Source: Fen-999 sp035505955 (GTDB lineage: Bacteria; Pseudomonadota; Gammaproteobacteria; Burkholderiales; Rhodocyclaceae). Taken from it: a DNA stretch of 20,740 nt. Position 1 is the stretch's first letter. Each line of letters begins with the position of its first letter. Position numbers and translations under genes: made by a program. A model generated the notes under the pieces. That model made no database searches. It was not told where the DNA came from and saw nothing but the letters and a program-made list of their open reading frames with translations. Shown piece by piece: positions 14,481 to 20,740 of the stretch. The stretch is from positions 1 to 20,740 of the forward strand of contig DATJQH010000144.1 of the NCBI GenBank assembly GCA_035505955.1, read 5' to 3'.

Positions 14481-15686
14481 ATGGAGAATTTGAAGACTTC
14501 CACTGACACGCTGTTCATATTGCTCGGCGCGGTCATGATCCTCGCGATGCACGCCGGCTTCGCGTTCCTCGAACTCGGCACCGTGCGGCGCAAGAACCAG
14601 GTCAACGCTTTGGTGAAGATCCTGGTCGACTTCTGCGTGTCGACGCTCGCGTACTTCTTCATCGGCTATACGGTCGCCTATGGCTTCGATTTCTTTTCCA
14701 GTGCCGAGAAGTTGTCAGAAATGAGCGGTTACGGCCTTACCAAGTTCTTCTTCCTGCTCACATTTGCGGCAGCCGTACCTGCGATCGTGTCCGGAGGCAT
14801 TGCCGAGCGCGCCAAGTTCAATCCCCAGATGGCCGCGACGTTCATCCTGGTCGGTTTCGTCTATCCGTTTTTTGAAGGCATCGCCTGGAACCATGCTTAT
14901 GGCATTCAAGCCTGGCTGAAGGACGGCTTCGGCGAAGAGTTCCACGACTTTGCCGGCTCGGTGGTGGTGCATGCCGTCGGCGGCTGGATCGGCCTCGCGG
15001 CCGTGCTCATGCTCGGCGCACGGCGCGGCCGCTACCACAAGGACGGCGCCATCGCCGGCGGCCATCCGCCATCGTCCATTCCGTTCCTCGCGTTGGGTGC
15101 CTGGATTCTTACCGTCGGCTGGTTCGGATTCAACGTTATGAGCGCGCAGACGCTCGACAAGATTTCCGGCCTCGTGGCAATGAACTCGCTGATGGCCATG
15201 GCTGGCGGCACGCTGGTCGCACTCGCGCTGGGCAAGAACGATCCGGGCTTCGTCCATAATGGCCCCCTTGCCGGCCTCGTCGCCATCTGCGCGGGCTCCG
15301 ACCTCATGCATCCGATCGGCGCCCTGGTCACTGGCGGCGTTGCCGGCGGCCTGTTCGTCTTCATGTTCACCGTAACGCAGAACCGCTGGCGCATCGACGA
15401 CGTCCTCGGCGTGTGGCCGCTGCACGGCCTGTGCGGTGCCTGGGGCGGCATCGCCGCCGGCATCTTCGGTCTCAAGAGCCTGGGCGGCATCGGCGGCGTC
15501 ACTTTCATGAGCCAGTTGATCGGCACCGCAATGGGCGTCGCCATCGCGGTGACCGGGGGACTGGTCGTCTATGGCCTGCTCAAGAAGACAGTCGGCATCC
15601 GCCTCGATGCCGAGGAAGAATTCAATGGCGCCGACCTCTCCATTCACAAGATCACCGCCAGTCCCGAGCGCGAGACGCTCTGGTAA
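14481..15686 (+). CDS. amt: Ammonium transporter Amt
   Basis: 401 residues. The ATG at 14481 has AAGGGG at 14468-14473. It gives a protein starting just before the first helix; a longer in-frame start at 14394 would lie upstream of the sigma-54 promoter. About 11 membrane helices are expected. The Amt signatures are present: AGFAFLELGTVRRKNQVN, DFAGSVVVHAVGG with H164, and WPLHGLCGAWGG with H315. H164 and H315 match the twin pore histidines of E. coli AmtB. No N-terminal signal peptide is seen, unlike E. coli AmtB. No glnK (P-II) gene is adjacent, although amt and glnK are often paired. Imports ammonium/ammonia across the inner membrane. Confidence 0.95.
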   Translation: MENLKTSTDTLFILLGAVMILAMHAGFAFLELGTVRRKNQVNALVKILVDFCVSTLAYFFIGYTVAYGFDFFSSAEKLSEMSGYGLTKFFFLLTFAAAVPAIVSGGIAERAKFNPQMAATFILVGFVYPFFEGIAWNHAYGIQAWLKDGFGEEFHDFAGSVVVHAVGGWIGLAAVLMLGARRGRYHKDGAIAGGHPPSSIPFLALGAWILTVGWFGFNVMSAQTLDKISGLVAMNSLMAMAGGTLVALALGKNDPGFVHNGPLAGLVAICAGSDLMHPIGALVTGGVAGGLFVFMFTVTQNRWRIDDVLGVWPLHGLCGAWGGIAAGIFGLKSLGGIGGVTFMSQLIGTAMGVAIAVTGGLVVYGLLKKTVGIRLDAEEEFNGADLSIHKITASPERETLW

Positions 15687-15694
15687 TGATCCCG

Positions 15695-15733
15695 AAAAGA
15701 AAGTCCGTAACACCAAAAGAAAGTTCGTAACAC
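15695..15733. repeat. Two-copy tandem repeat just after amt
   Basis: AAAAGAAAGTCCGTAACAC (15695-15713) and AAAAGAAAGTTCGTAACAC (15715-15733) differ at one base and have a 20-bp period. The repeat starts nine bases after the amt stop and ends just before a strong hairpin. It is purine-rich and non-coding. Function unknown. Confidence 0.75.
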
Positions 15734-15735
15734 TC

Positions 15736-15755
15736 AGCCCGGCACTTGCCGGGCT
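15736..15755 (+). terminator. Hairpin, probable amt transcription terminator
   Basis: AGCCCGGC (15736-15743) and GCCGGGCT (15748-15755) form an 8-bp GC-rich stem with an ACTT loop, extendable by an A-T pair. It is followed by CAGATCTTCT, which is only weakly U-rich. Its position 50 bp after the amt stop supports termination or 3'-end protection. Confidence 0.55.
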
Positions 15756-16350
15756 CAGATCTTCTGGCCGGCTCGTGTTCGGCCCAAGCTGCCATTGGCC
15801 TGCGCCGAACTTACTACAGCTTTTGGCCAGTTAGCCGACCAAGTCCTCGTGCCGAATCAAATAGGCGCTGCGTCAAGTGATGCCAAGTCGCTGACATTCT
15901 TGCTGCCTGCAAGACGGCTTCCGAGCTATTAGGCAAGTCGTTGTTGCGGCAGAAGATTGCAAGGGGAAATGTCACAGAACATTGGATTCAATCGCTAAAG
16001 GGACGATGGGTTGATCGGCAATGCGCTTCTGTGAACCGTTAGCTGATTCGCACGTTGTTGCACTGCTGTTCGGTGCCGAGCAGCAGGAGCAGACCTCACC
16101 GGAGACCCACTGCGGGAACTTGATCAACAAGACGATCAACTACTGGAACTCGGGCGGCGTAACGCTGCGCTGATTGCCGCCGAACCGACCACCTCGTTCT
16201 CAGAATTCACAGAATGCCCGCGGATCGACATGTCGAATCCGCTTTCCAGAAACTGTTAGGGCGAAGACAATTCCCCCCCCAGACATCGCTTAGTGCCTAA
16301 AGGCTCAGTGGCGAGGTAAAGATGTCCGCCACAAACCCAGGGTTGATGCT
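15756..16350. other. Long non-coding stretch, no recognisable gene
   Basis: About 600 bp with lower GC and stops in all frames at short intervals. It contains a bulged hairpin (GTTCGGC at 15777-15783 with GCCGAAC at 15804-15810), the short ORF described separately, a run of eight C at 16273-16280, and the eroded tail of the tetR pseudogene near 16300-16350. I see no transposase, integrase or RNA gene. Confidence 0.6.
16021..16173 (+). CDS. Doubtful 50-codon ORF, unrecognised
   Basis: ATG at 16021 to TGA at 16171-16173 encodes 50 residues, including ETHCGNLINKTINYWNSGG. There is no clear ribosome site or promoter, and it lies in a decayed intergenic stretch. I do not recognise a family. It may be a small protein, a fragment of a lost gene, or chance. 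Confidence 0.2.
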   Translation: MRFCEPLADSHVVALLFGAEQQEQTSPETHCGNLINKTINYWNSGGVTLR

Positions 16351-16820
16351 TCAAAATTCGCCGCCAGCGATTCCCGCTTCAACGATGCTTATCATGGTCC
16401 TCTTGGCTTGACGAAGAATACTCTCGTTGAACCGCTGCACCGCATCCGGGAAATTGCCGGGTTCGGCGGCTAATAGTTTCAGCAGATTGCCAAACGGTGT
16501 CTCGTACATTACGCACCGCCAAGTTCGAAGAAAGCGATGGAGCCGCTTCGTAGATGACTGATCATTTTCCTCAGTCAGTGCGGTCGCACTGAACACGGCC
16601 GGCGCCAGACCCGTACTGATGACCTCTTTGAACAGGTCTTCCTCGTTCTTGAAGTACAAGTAGATCGTTCCTTTGGAGACACCCGCCTTCTCGGCTACAT
16701 CGTCCAGTCGCGCGGCTGCAAACCCTTCTCAACGAAGACGTCGAGCGCCGCATCGACAAGTTCGCCGGGGCGATCTTCTTTGCGTCTCCGGAAAAGGTAT
16801 TTAGGTTTCTGTGTGTTCAT
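16300..16820 (-). pseudogene. TetR/AcrR-family regulator, broken by frameshift and nonsense codons
   Basis: The ATG at 16820 begins MNTQKPKYLFRRRKEDRPGE and VDAALDVFVEKG, then the frame hits TAG. Restoring one base near 16719-16723 gives a normal TetR helix-turn-helix: RLDDVAEKAGVSKGTIYLYF. The C-terminal ligand domain then runs on to GGEF and a TGA at 16351-16353. Beyond that TGA the same frame continues with INPGFVADIFTSPL, which looks like normal TetR sequence, before a TAG at 16297-16299. The TGA would be CGA (Arg) with one C-to-T change. Full TetR proteins are about 190-210 residues, so the end is also lost. It lies in the same direction as the AI-2E gene and may once have regulated that operon. 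Confidence 0.8.
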
Positions 16821-16829
16821 GAGTACTCA
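16820..16829. promoter_or_regulatory. Palindrome at the tetR start, possible operator
   Basis: TGAGTACTCA is a perfect 10-bp palindrome touching the start codon of the tetR pseudogene. TetR-family repressors often bind palindromes at their own promoter, so it may be a relic autoregulatory site. The motif is short and could be chance. Confidence 0.3.
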
Positions 16830-16869
16830 CATTGTTGTTGAGGTGCGCTCCCTACGCTTACCCATGGGA

Positions 16870-17985
16870 TCAGCTGAGATCAATTTCGGCGAGTCTGTGA
16901 CGCAACTTCCGCGCATGCCGGTGGCGCGCCAGGAGACGCGCATCCATCACAACGACGCCGATCGTCTCGCCAACAACACGCACGACACCGAGGACGGGTA
17001 GCACCAGCATCATCCCGGCAATGCCGGCGACGGCACCGCCGGCGAAGATCATCACAACCGTTATCAGCGGATGCACGTGCAACTCGCGGCCTATGGTGAT
17101 CGGCATATATACAAAATCGTCGAGCAACCGGACGAGGATGAATAGTCCTGCCGCCCAGTAGGCCATGGCCGGCACCTCCGGGAAATCGGTGGCCGCCACC
17201 ATGATCACCAGCACGCCGCCGAGCAGCGAACCAAAATATGGCACCCAGGCCAGAATCGCACAGATAAGACCCAACACCACGGCACCGGAAAAACCAAGAA
17301 TCCATAGGCCGACCGCGAGCGTCAAGGTGTCCAGGGCGGTAAGCTTCAGCAAGCCGAGGAAATAGGCACCGGCGATCTTGTCGACTCTGTGGAACAGTGC
17401 CAGACCTTTCTCGAAGTAGGCATTGGGTACTGCACGGCAGAGGAGACTCTTGAAGCGCTGTCCGTCACGCAGGAAGAAATACGCCAGGAACGGCGCCAGC
17501 AGCAGCGAAGGCAGATAGGTCGCCAGACCGACGGTCAAAGGCTCCAGGTGCTCGACGAGACCTCCCGACTGGTCGATGCGTCGCGCGACGACATCCGCCA
17601 GATGAGCTCTGGCGAATGGATCAAATCGGCCCTCCAGGGCGCGCAGACCACTTTGCAGCAGTTTGATGCCACCGTTGAGATAGCGCTCTGCTGAGGCTTG
17701 CCATTCAATCGCCTGACTGGCAGCGTGTGGCGCGGTAACGAAGAACACGGCAGCCATAGTCGCCAGAAATACCAGCATGACCAGCGAAGCTGCGTATTCT
17801 CGGGAGAGGCCACGAAAGATCAATGCTCGTACCAGCGGACGCAACGCGTGATACAGCAAAAGTGCAAGGAGTGCAGGCACTACCAGCCATAGGGTACCCC
17901 TGAAGACAAGCAGGAGCGCCAGCGTCGCTGCAATGATCGCTGCCCAGACTACTGGGCCTGCCCTCGAATGAGATGTCCCGTTCAT
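16870..17985 (-). CDS. AI-2E family transporter (PF01594-type permease)
   Basis: 371 residues with the family's pattern: paired N-terminal helices, a soluble stretch (about 90-150), then five or so further helices. PSLLLAPFLAYFFLRDG and PYFGSLLGG are typical segments. Members include TqsA-like exporters and Na+/H+ antiporters, but most have no known substrate, so the AI-2 label should not be taken as function. The start overlaps the stop of the cNMP-binding gene (ATGA), making it the last intact gene of the operon. Co-occurrence with PqiBC suggests an envelope role (inference). Confidence 0.9.
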   Translation of the reverse strand: MNGTSHSRAGPVVWAAIIAATLALLLVFRGTLWLVVPALLALLLYHALRPLVRALIFRGLSREYAASLVMLVFLATMAAVFFVTAPHAASQAIEWQASAERYLNGGIKLLQSGLRALEGRFDPFARAHLADVVARRIDQSGGLVEHLEPLTVGLATYLPSLLLAPFLAYFFLRDGQRFKSLLCRAVPNAYFEKGLALFHRVDKIAGAYFLGLLKLTALDTLTLAVGLWILGFSGAVVLGLICAILAWVPYFGSLLGGVLVIMVAATDFPEVPAMAYWAAGLFILVRLLDDFVYMPITIGRELHVHPLITVVMIFAGGAVAGIAGMMLVLPVLGVVRVVGETIGVVVMDARLLARHRHARKLRHRLAEIDLS

Positions 17986-18464
17986 AGGTGTCGATGGTTG
18001 CCGACAGCAATTCCGAGTTCACGCAGCCGTTCGCCCAGATGACGCAAGAGCTGTCGGCCAATCTTATGCGCAATGCGGAGATGACTTTCCATGAGACCGT
18101 TGAAATCCTCACGGAACAGGACAGCAACCCGGCAGTGGCTGGCAGCTCGGGCCTGTGCGGTTCGAATGGCGTCATCGAGCAGCCCGAGTTCGCCGAAGAA
18201 CTCGCCCGGGAGAAGCCCGGTCAGGAACCCGTCCTCCGGTCGGCCTTGCCGACAAATCGTCACTTCGCCTTCGAGGATGACATACATCGCCTGTCCCGTT
18301 TCCCCTTCGTCGAAAATGATCTCCCCCGCCACGTACTCGCGGACGTGCAGCAGGGCGGCGAGAATGGCCAGCTCCTGTATGGACAACTCGGCAAATAGAG
18401 GTAGCTTGCGAAGCTTTTCCAGGTAAGGCGTCGTCTTCCGAACACCCATCAGCCTAGACAACAT
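17982..18464 (-). CDS. Stand-alone cyclic-nucleotide-binding domain protein
   Basis: 160 residues, essentially one Crp-type cNMP-binding beta barrel. It shows LPLFAELSIQELAILA, EGETGQAMYVILEGEV and the phosphate-binding cassette FFGELGLLDDAIRTAQARA, which keeps the Glu and Arg that contact cyclic nucleotides. No DNA-binding helix-turn-helix or membrane helix follows, so it is not a complete Crp/Fnr regulator. Its start lies 11 bp inside pqiC and its stop overlaps the AI-2E gene start. It may be a ligand-sensing subunit for the transporters in the operon; that is inference. Confidence 0.87.
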   Translation of the reverse strand: MLSRLMGVRKTTPYLEKLRKLPLFAELSIQELAILAALLHVREYVAGEIIFDEGETGQAMYVILEGEVTICRQGRPEDGFLTGLLPGEFFGELGLLDDAIRTAQARAASHCRVAVLFREDFNGLMESHLRIAHKIGRQLLRHLGERLRELGIAVGNHRHL

Positions 18465-19134
18465 GGCGCCGTCCTCCCTTCCTTGATACGTCGAACGGCA
18501 TGTTCATGCTGCGGCCCATCGCTGGAGCACCCGATGTTGCCCCGGCTTTCCAGCCGGCGATAACGCCGGCAATCTTTCTGGCCAGACTTTTCAAGGCACG
18601 ACTTTGGGCTGCGACGGCTGTCCGGTATTCATTCTCGGATTCTTTGGCGGTCAATGGCTCCGATACCATGCATCGGCCCGTGAGCACGTCGCCCTCGCGG
18701 GACACCACGCGCCAGATGACGTCCAGGTTAACGCCCTCCCCGGCAATCGCTTCCAGGCGCTGAATATCCAGTGTTACGTAGAAATCCATGTCGTAATCCT
18801 GAGCGTCCATGGGCAAGGAAACGACATTGAATGAATCAAGTTCCTCGCCCATGCTTTTTGCCAGCAGGCGTGGTATCTGCTGGCGCAACGGCTCAGCCCA
18901 GGCGTACATGTCGTTGATCTCTACCTGGTGTCCCGGCGCACGAACCACTAGCTGAGGCCGATCGATGAGCTCGGGCAGGTTCACCTGCGCAATCGCAATA
19001 CTGGGGCCAGCCTGTGATTGCATTGCGGCCGGTCGCCCGTCGTCGAGCGTAAAGTACTGGACGGCGGGCGAATTGGCGCAAGCACCCAGAGCGCAAGTTA
19101 GCGCCGCGCAGAATAATGTGCGAATGTTGGTCAT
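18454..19134 (-). CDS. pqiC: PqiC-like outer-membrane lipoprotein
   Basis: 226 residues. The signal peptide ends at a lipobox LGAC with C19 lipidated. The body has the ABC-transporter auxiliary lipoprotein/DUF330 pattern (YFTLDD, then a central segment ending LLAKSMGEELDSF), and the C-terminal part has the typical RALKSLARKIAGVI helix. PqiC forms an outer-membrane-anchored ring docking on the PqiB tunnel. The tail after the helix is basic and slightly longer than usual. It overlaps pqiB by 4 nt (ATGA). Confidence 0.85.
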   Translation of the reverse strand: MTNIRTLFCAALTCALGACANSPAVQYFTLDDGRPAAMQSQAGPSIAIAQVNLPELIDRPQLVVRAPGHQVEINDMYAWAEPLRQQIPRLLAKSMGEELDSFNVVSLPMDAQDYDMDFYVTLDIQRLEAIAGEGVNLDVIWRVVSREGDVLTGRCMVSEPLTAKESENEYRTAVAAQSRALKSLARKIAGVIAGWKAGATSGAPAMGRSMNMPFDVSRKGGRRHVV

Positions 19135-20717
19135 GGATTTTCCTTCCTTCCGGTCAATAGCGCTTCCGGGTGACGATCGAGCTGGTCGGCAAGACTGCGT
19201 ACGGCAGTCGCTGCACGTCCAACCTCTCGCAGAGTGTCGCGCAATTGGATTTGGGTCGGCGATTCGCTGGCGAGCAAGCGATCAGCTCGATTCAGAGTGC
19301 CGCGCGCTTCGGTTAAGGTTGCGGACAGTTCCGGCACCAGCTTTTGGTCGACATCTATCATGAGCTTGTCGACGTGTTCGAGAGTCGCCTGCATTGTTTC
19401 AATAACCCCTTGCAGTTGATCCTGCAAGGAGTCCAGGGAGCCCGGCTGGATTGGTAGCTCGGGGATGGCCTGTCCCCATTTCACCCTTGCGGACTTGGCT
19501 TTTGGGAAGTAGTCGAGGGCCACATAGCGCTGTCCGGTCACCAGATTGCCGGTGCGCAACTGAGCTCGCAGTCCCTTGCCGACCATGGCGTCGATGATCC
19601 GGCGCACTTCCGCCTGCGACCGACCGGCAGCCCCTTTCACGCGCTCCCGGCGGGCAAATCTTTCGGGATAGAGGTTGATCTCGACCGCCATCGCCGCGTC
19701 GCCAGCAGCCGGCCGCATGTCGAGATCGATGCGCGACACTTCGCCGGCGGCAAGACCGCGGAAGTCGACCGGCGACCCGACGCTCAACCCGCGGACTGAC
19801 TCGTCGAAGACCAGCACGTATTTTTGTACCTGGCTGTCCGGCAGGCGCAGTGCCGCTGCCCTGTCCGCATAGAGCACATACCTGGCTTCGCCGGGCGCTG
19901 GCGCCGCCTCGGCTTCCTCGCTGCCGCCGAGGTTGGTAAAGGCTATGCCGCCTACGACCAGGCTGGCCAGCGACTGCATGTCTAGCCTCACGCCATCCGC
20001 GTCCATCGACAGGTCGATACCGCTTGCGTGCCAGAAGCGACTGGACGCCGTTACCAGGCGATCATAGGGGGCATCGATGAAGATGCGAACATCCACCGCC
20101 TTGCCGTCGGGACGCATGGCGTAGCCAACCACGCGACCGACAGGAATTCGCCTGTGAAACACCGGTGTGCCAACATCAAGGGATCCGAGGTCATCAGCTG
20201 CGAGTAGGAACTGACGGCCAGGCATGCCACCGACGACCTGAGGTGGCGTGTCCAGTCCGACAAAACTCCGACGGGACTCCTGTGCGTTTCCTGGATCGAT
20301 GGCGATGTATGCTCCCGAAAGTACTGTATTCAGTCCGGAGATGCCGCCGGCACCAATACGCGGCCGGACGACCCAAAATCGGCTGTCCTCGACCAGCAGG
20401 GCGGCAGCCTGCTTGGCCATAGCCACGGTGACCTTGACGGATTGCCGGTCATCGCTGAGGGCGATAGCAGTCACCTTGCCGATCTCCACGTCCTTGTACT
20501 TGAGCTTTGTCTTGTTCGCTTCAAGCCCTTCAGCCGATGCAAGCTGAATCGTAATCTCCGGTCCTCTGGTCATGAGCGCATTGATGCCCAGCCCGATGGC
20601 AACGAGAATCGCGACGGCCGGCACTATCCAGATCAGCGCCAGCGGCGAGCGGGAATGCGTGGCTACCGCTGCGCCGGGCGTCAACGAGGAAGAACTGGGG
20701 TCGGTTTCCTTAGTCAC
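19131..20717 (-). CDS. pqiB: PqiB-like intermembrane transport protein with MCE domains
   Basis: 528 residues from a GTG at 20717 with AAGGAG (complement of 20726-20731) at 8-nt spacing. A single N-terminal membrane helix (about 26-48) precedes three MCE/MlaD repeats, starting near residues 53, 170 and 295; each has a recognisable K/G-x-V-G-x-V-like strand (DVEIGKVTAI, RIPVGRVVGY, GLAAGEVSRI). The C-terminus (about 425-528) is a long amphipathic helical region, as in E. coli PqiB (546 residues), which forms a syringe-like tunnel across the periplasm. It probably moves lipid or hydrophobic molecules between membranes. A PqiA-like inner-membrane gene should lie immediately upstream. Confidence 0.93.
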   Translation of the reverse strand: MTKETDPSSSSLTPGAAVATHSRSPLALIWIVPAVAILVAIGLGINALMTRGPEITIQLASAEGLEANKTKLKYKDVEIGKVTAIALSDDRQSVKVTVAMAKQAAALLVEDSRFWVVRPRIGAGGISGLNTVLSGAYIAIDPGNAQESRRSFVGLDTPPQVVGGMPGRQFLLAADDLGSLDVGTPVFHRRIPVGRVVGYAMRPDGKAVDVRIFIDAPYDRLVTASSRFWHASGIDLSMDADGVRLDMQSLASLVVGGIAFTNLGGSEEAEAAPAPGEARYVLYADRAAALRLPDSQVQKYVLVFDESVRGLSVGSPVDFRGLAAGEVSRIDLDMRPAAGDAAMAVEINLYPERFARRERVKGAAGRSQAEVRRIIDAMVGKGLRAQLRTGNLVTGQRYVALDYFPKAKSARVKWGQAIPELPIQPGSLDSLQDQLQGVIETMQATLEHVDKLMIDVDQKLVPELSATLTEARGTLNRADRLLASESPTQIQLRDTLREVGRAATAVRSLADQLDRHPEALLTGRKENP

Positions 20718-20740
20718 GGTGCAAGCTCCTTCGGTAAGGC
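20714..20740 (-). CDS. Probable last codons of an upstream PqiA-like gene
   Basis: On the minus strand one frame reads ALPKELAP and then TGA at 20716-20714, overlapping the pqiB GTG as GTGA. Every other junction in this operon overlaps, so an upstream gene ending here is likely. Only 8 codons are visible. PqiA is expected from the usual pqiABC order but nothing in the sequence proves it. Confidence 0.35.
   Translation of the reverse strand, partial: ALPKELAP

Noticed and set aside
1..20740. CRISPR array, tRNA, rRNA, integrase or complete insertion sequence
   Set aside because: No regularly spaced repeats, RNA gene signatures, transposase motifs or paired terminal repeats were seen.

Overview
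The window is GC-rich, densely packed bacterial DNA. Gene content (Nudix/ThiE fusion, DUF815 ATPase, MltA, sigma-54/NtrC-controlled Amt, PqiBC) and codon use suggest a betaproteobacterium, plausibly a facultatively anaerobic member of the Rhodocyclaceae. This placement is inference from content; no marker gene is present.

Region 1 (1-10971, + strand) is an electron-transfer module. It starts with the end of an NfnA/sulfide-dehydrogenase-like FAD/NAD-binding subunit. A regulatory gap follows, with a perfect 12-bp-arm palindrome and a sigma-70-like promoter. Then comes a tight operon: rnfB, a very large (1641 aa) pyruvate/2-oxoacid:ferredoxin oxidoreductase (POR), rnfC, rnfD, rnfG, rnfE, rnfA, and a 66-aa membrane protein with a cysteine-rich tail. 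POR oxidises a 2-oxoacid and reduces ferredoxin. Rnf couples the ferredoxin and NAD pools to the membrane ion gradient. The NfnA-like subunit would connect to NAD(P)H. Together they look like a hub for making or spending low-potential electrons. The Rnf proteins resemble the clostridial type (multi-cluster RnfB, short RnfC, C-D-G-E-A order), and the POR gene sits inside the Rnf operon. This is the most unusual part of the window.

Region 2 (10985-13034, - strand) holds a Nudix-TMP synthase fusion translationally coupled to a DUF815-type AAA ATPase, then the decayed C-terminus of a UgpB-like solute-binding protein. Region 3 (13087-15755, + strand) holds mltA and an ammonium transporter gene with a textbook sigma-54 promoter and two NtrC-type enhancer sites.

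Region 4 (15687-16350) is about 660 bp of low-information DNA with a short tandem repeat, hairpins and one doubtful 50-codon ORF. Region 5 (16300-20740, - strand) is a tightly overlapping operon (end of a probable pqiA-like gene, pqiB, pqiC, a stand-alone cyclic-nucleotide-binding protein, an AI-2E family permease). It is followed by a tetR gene broken by a frameshift and at least one nonsense codon.
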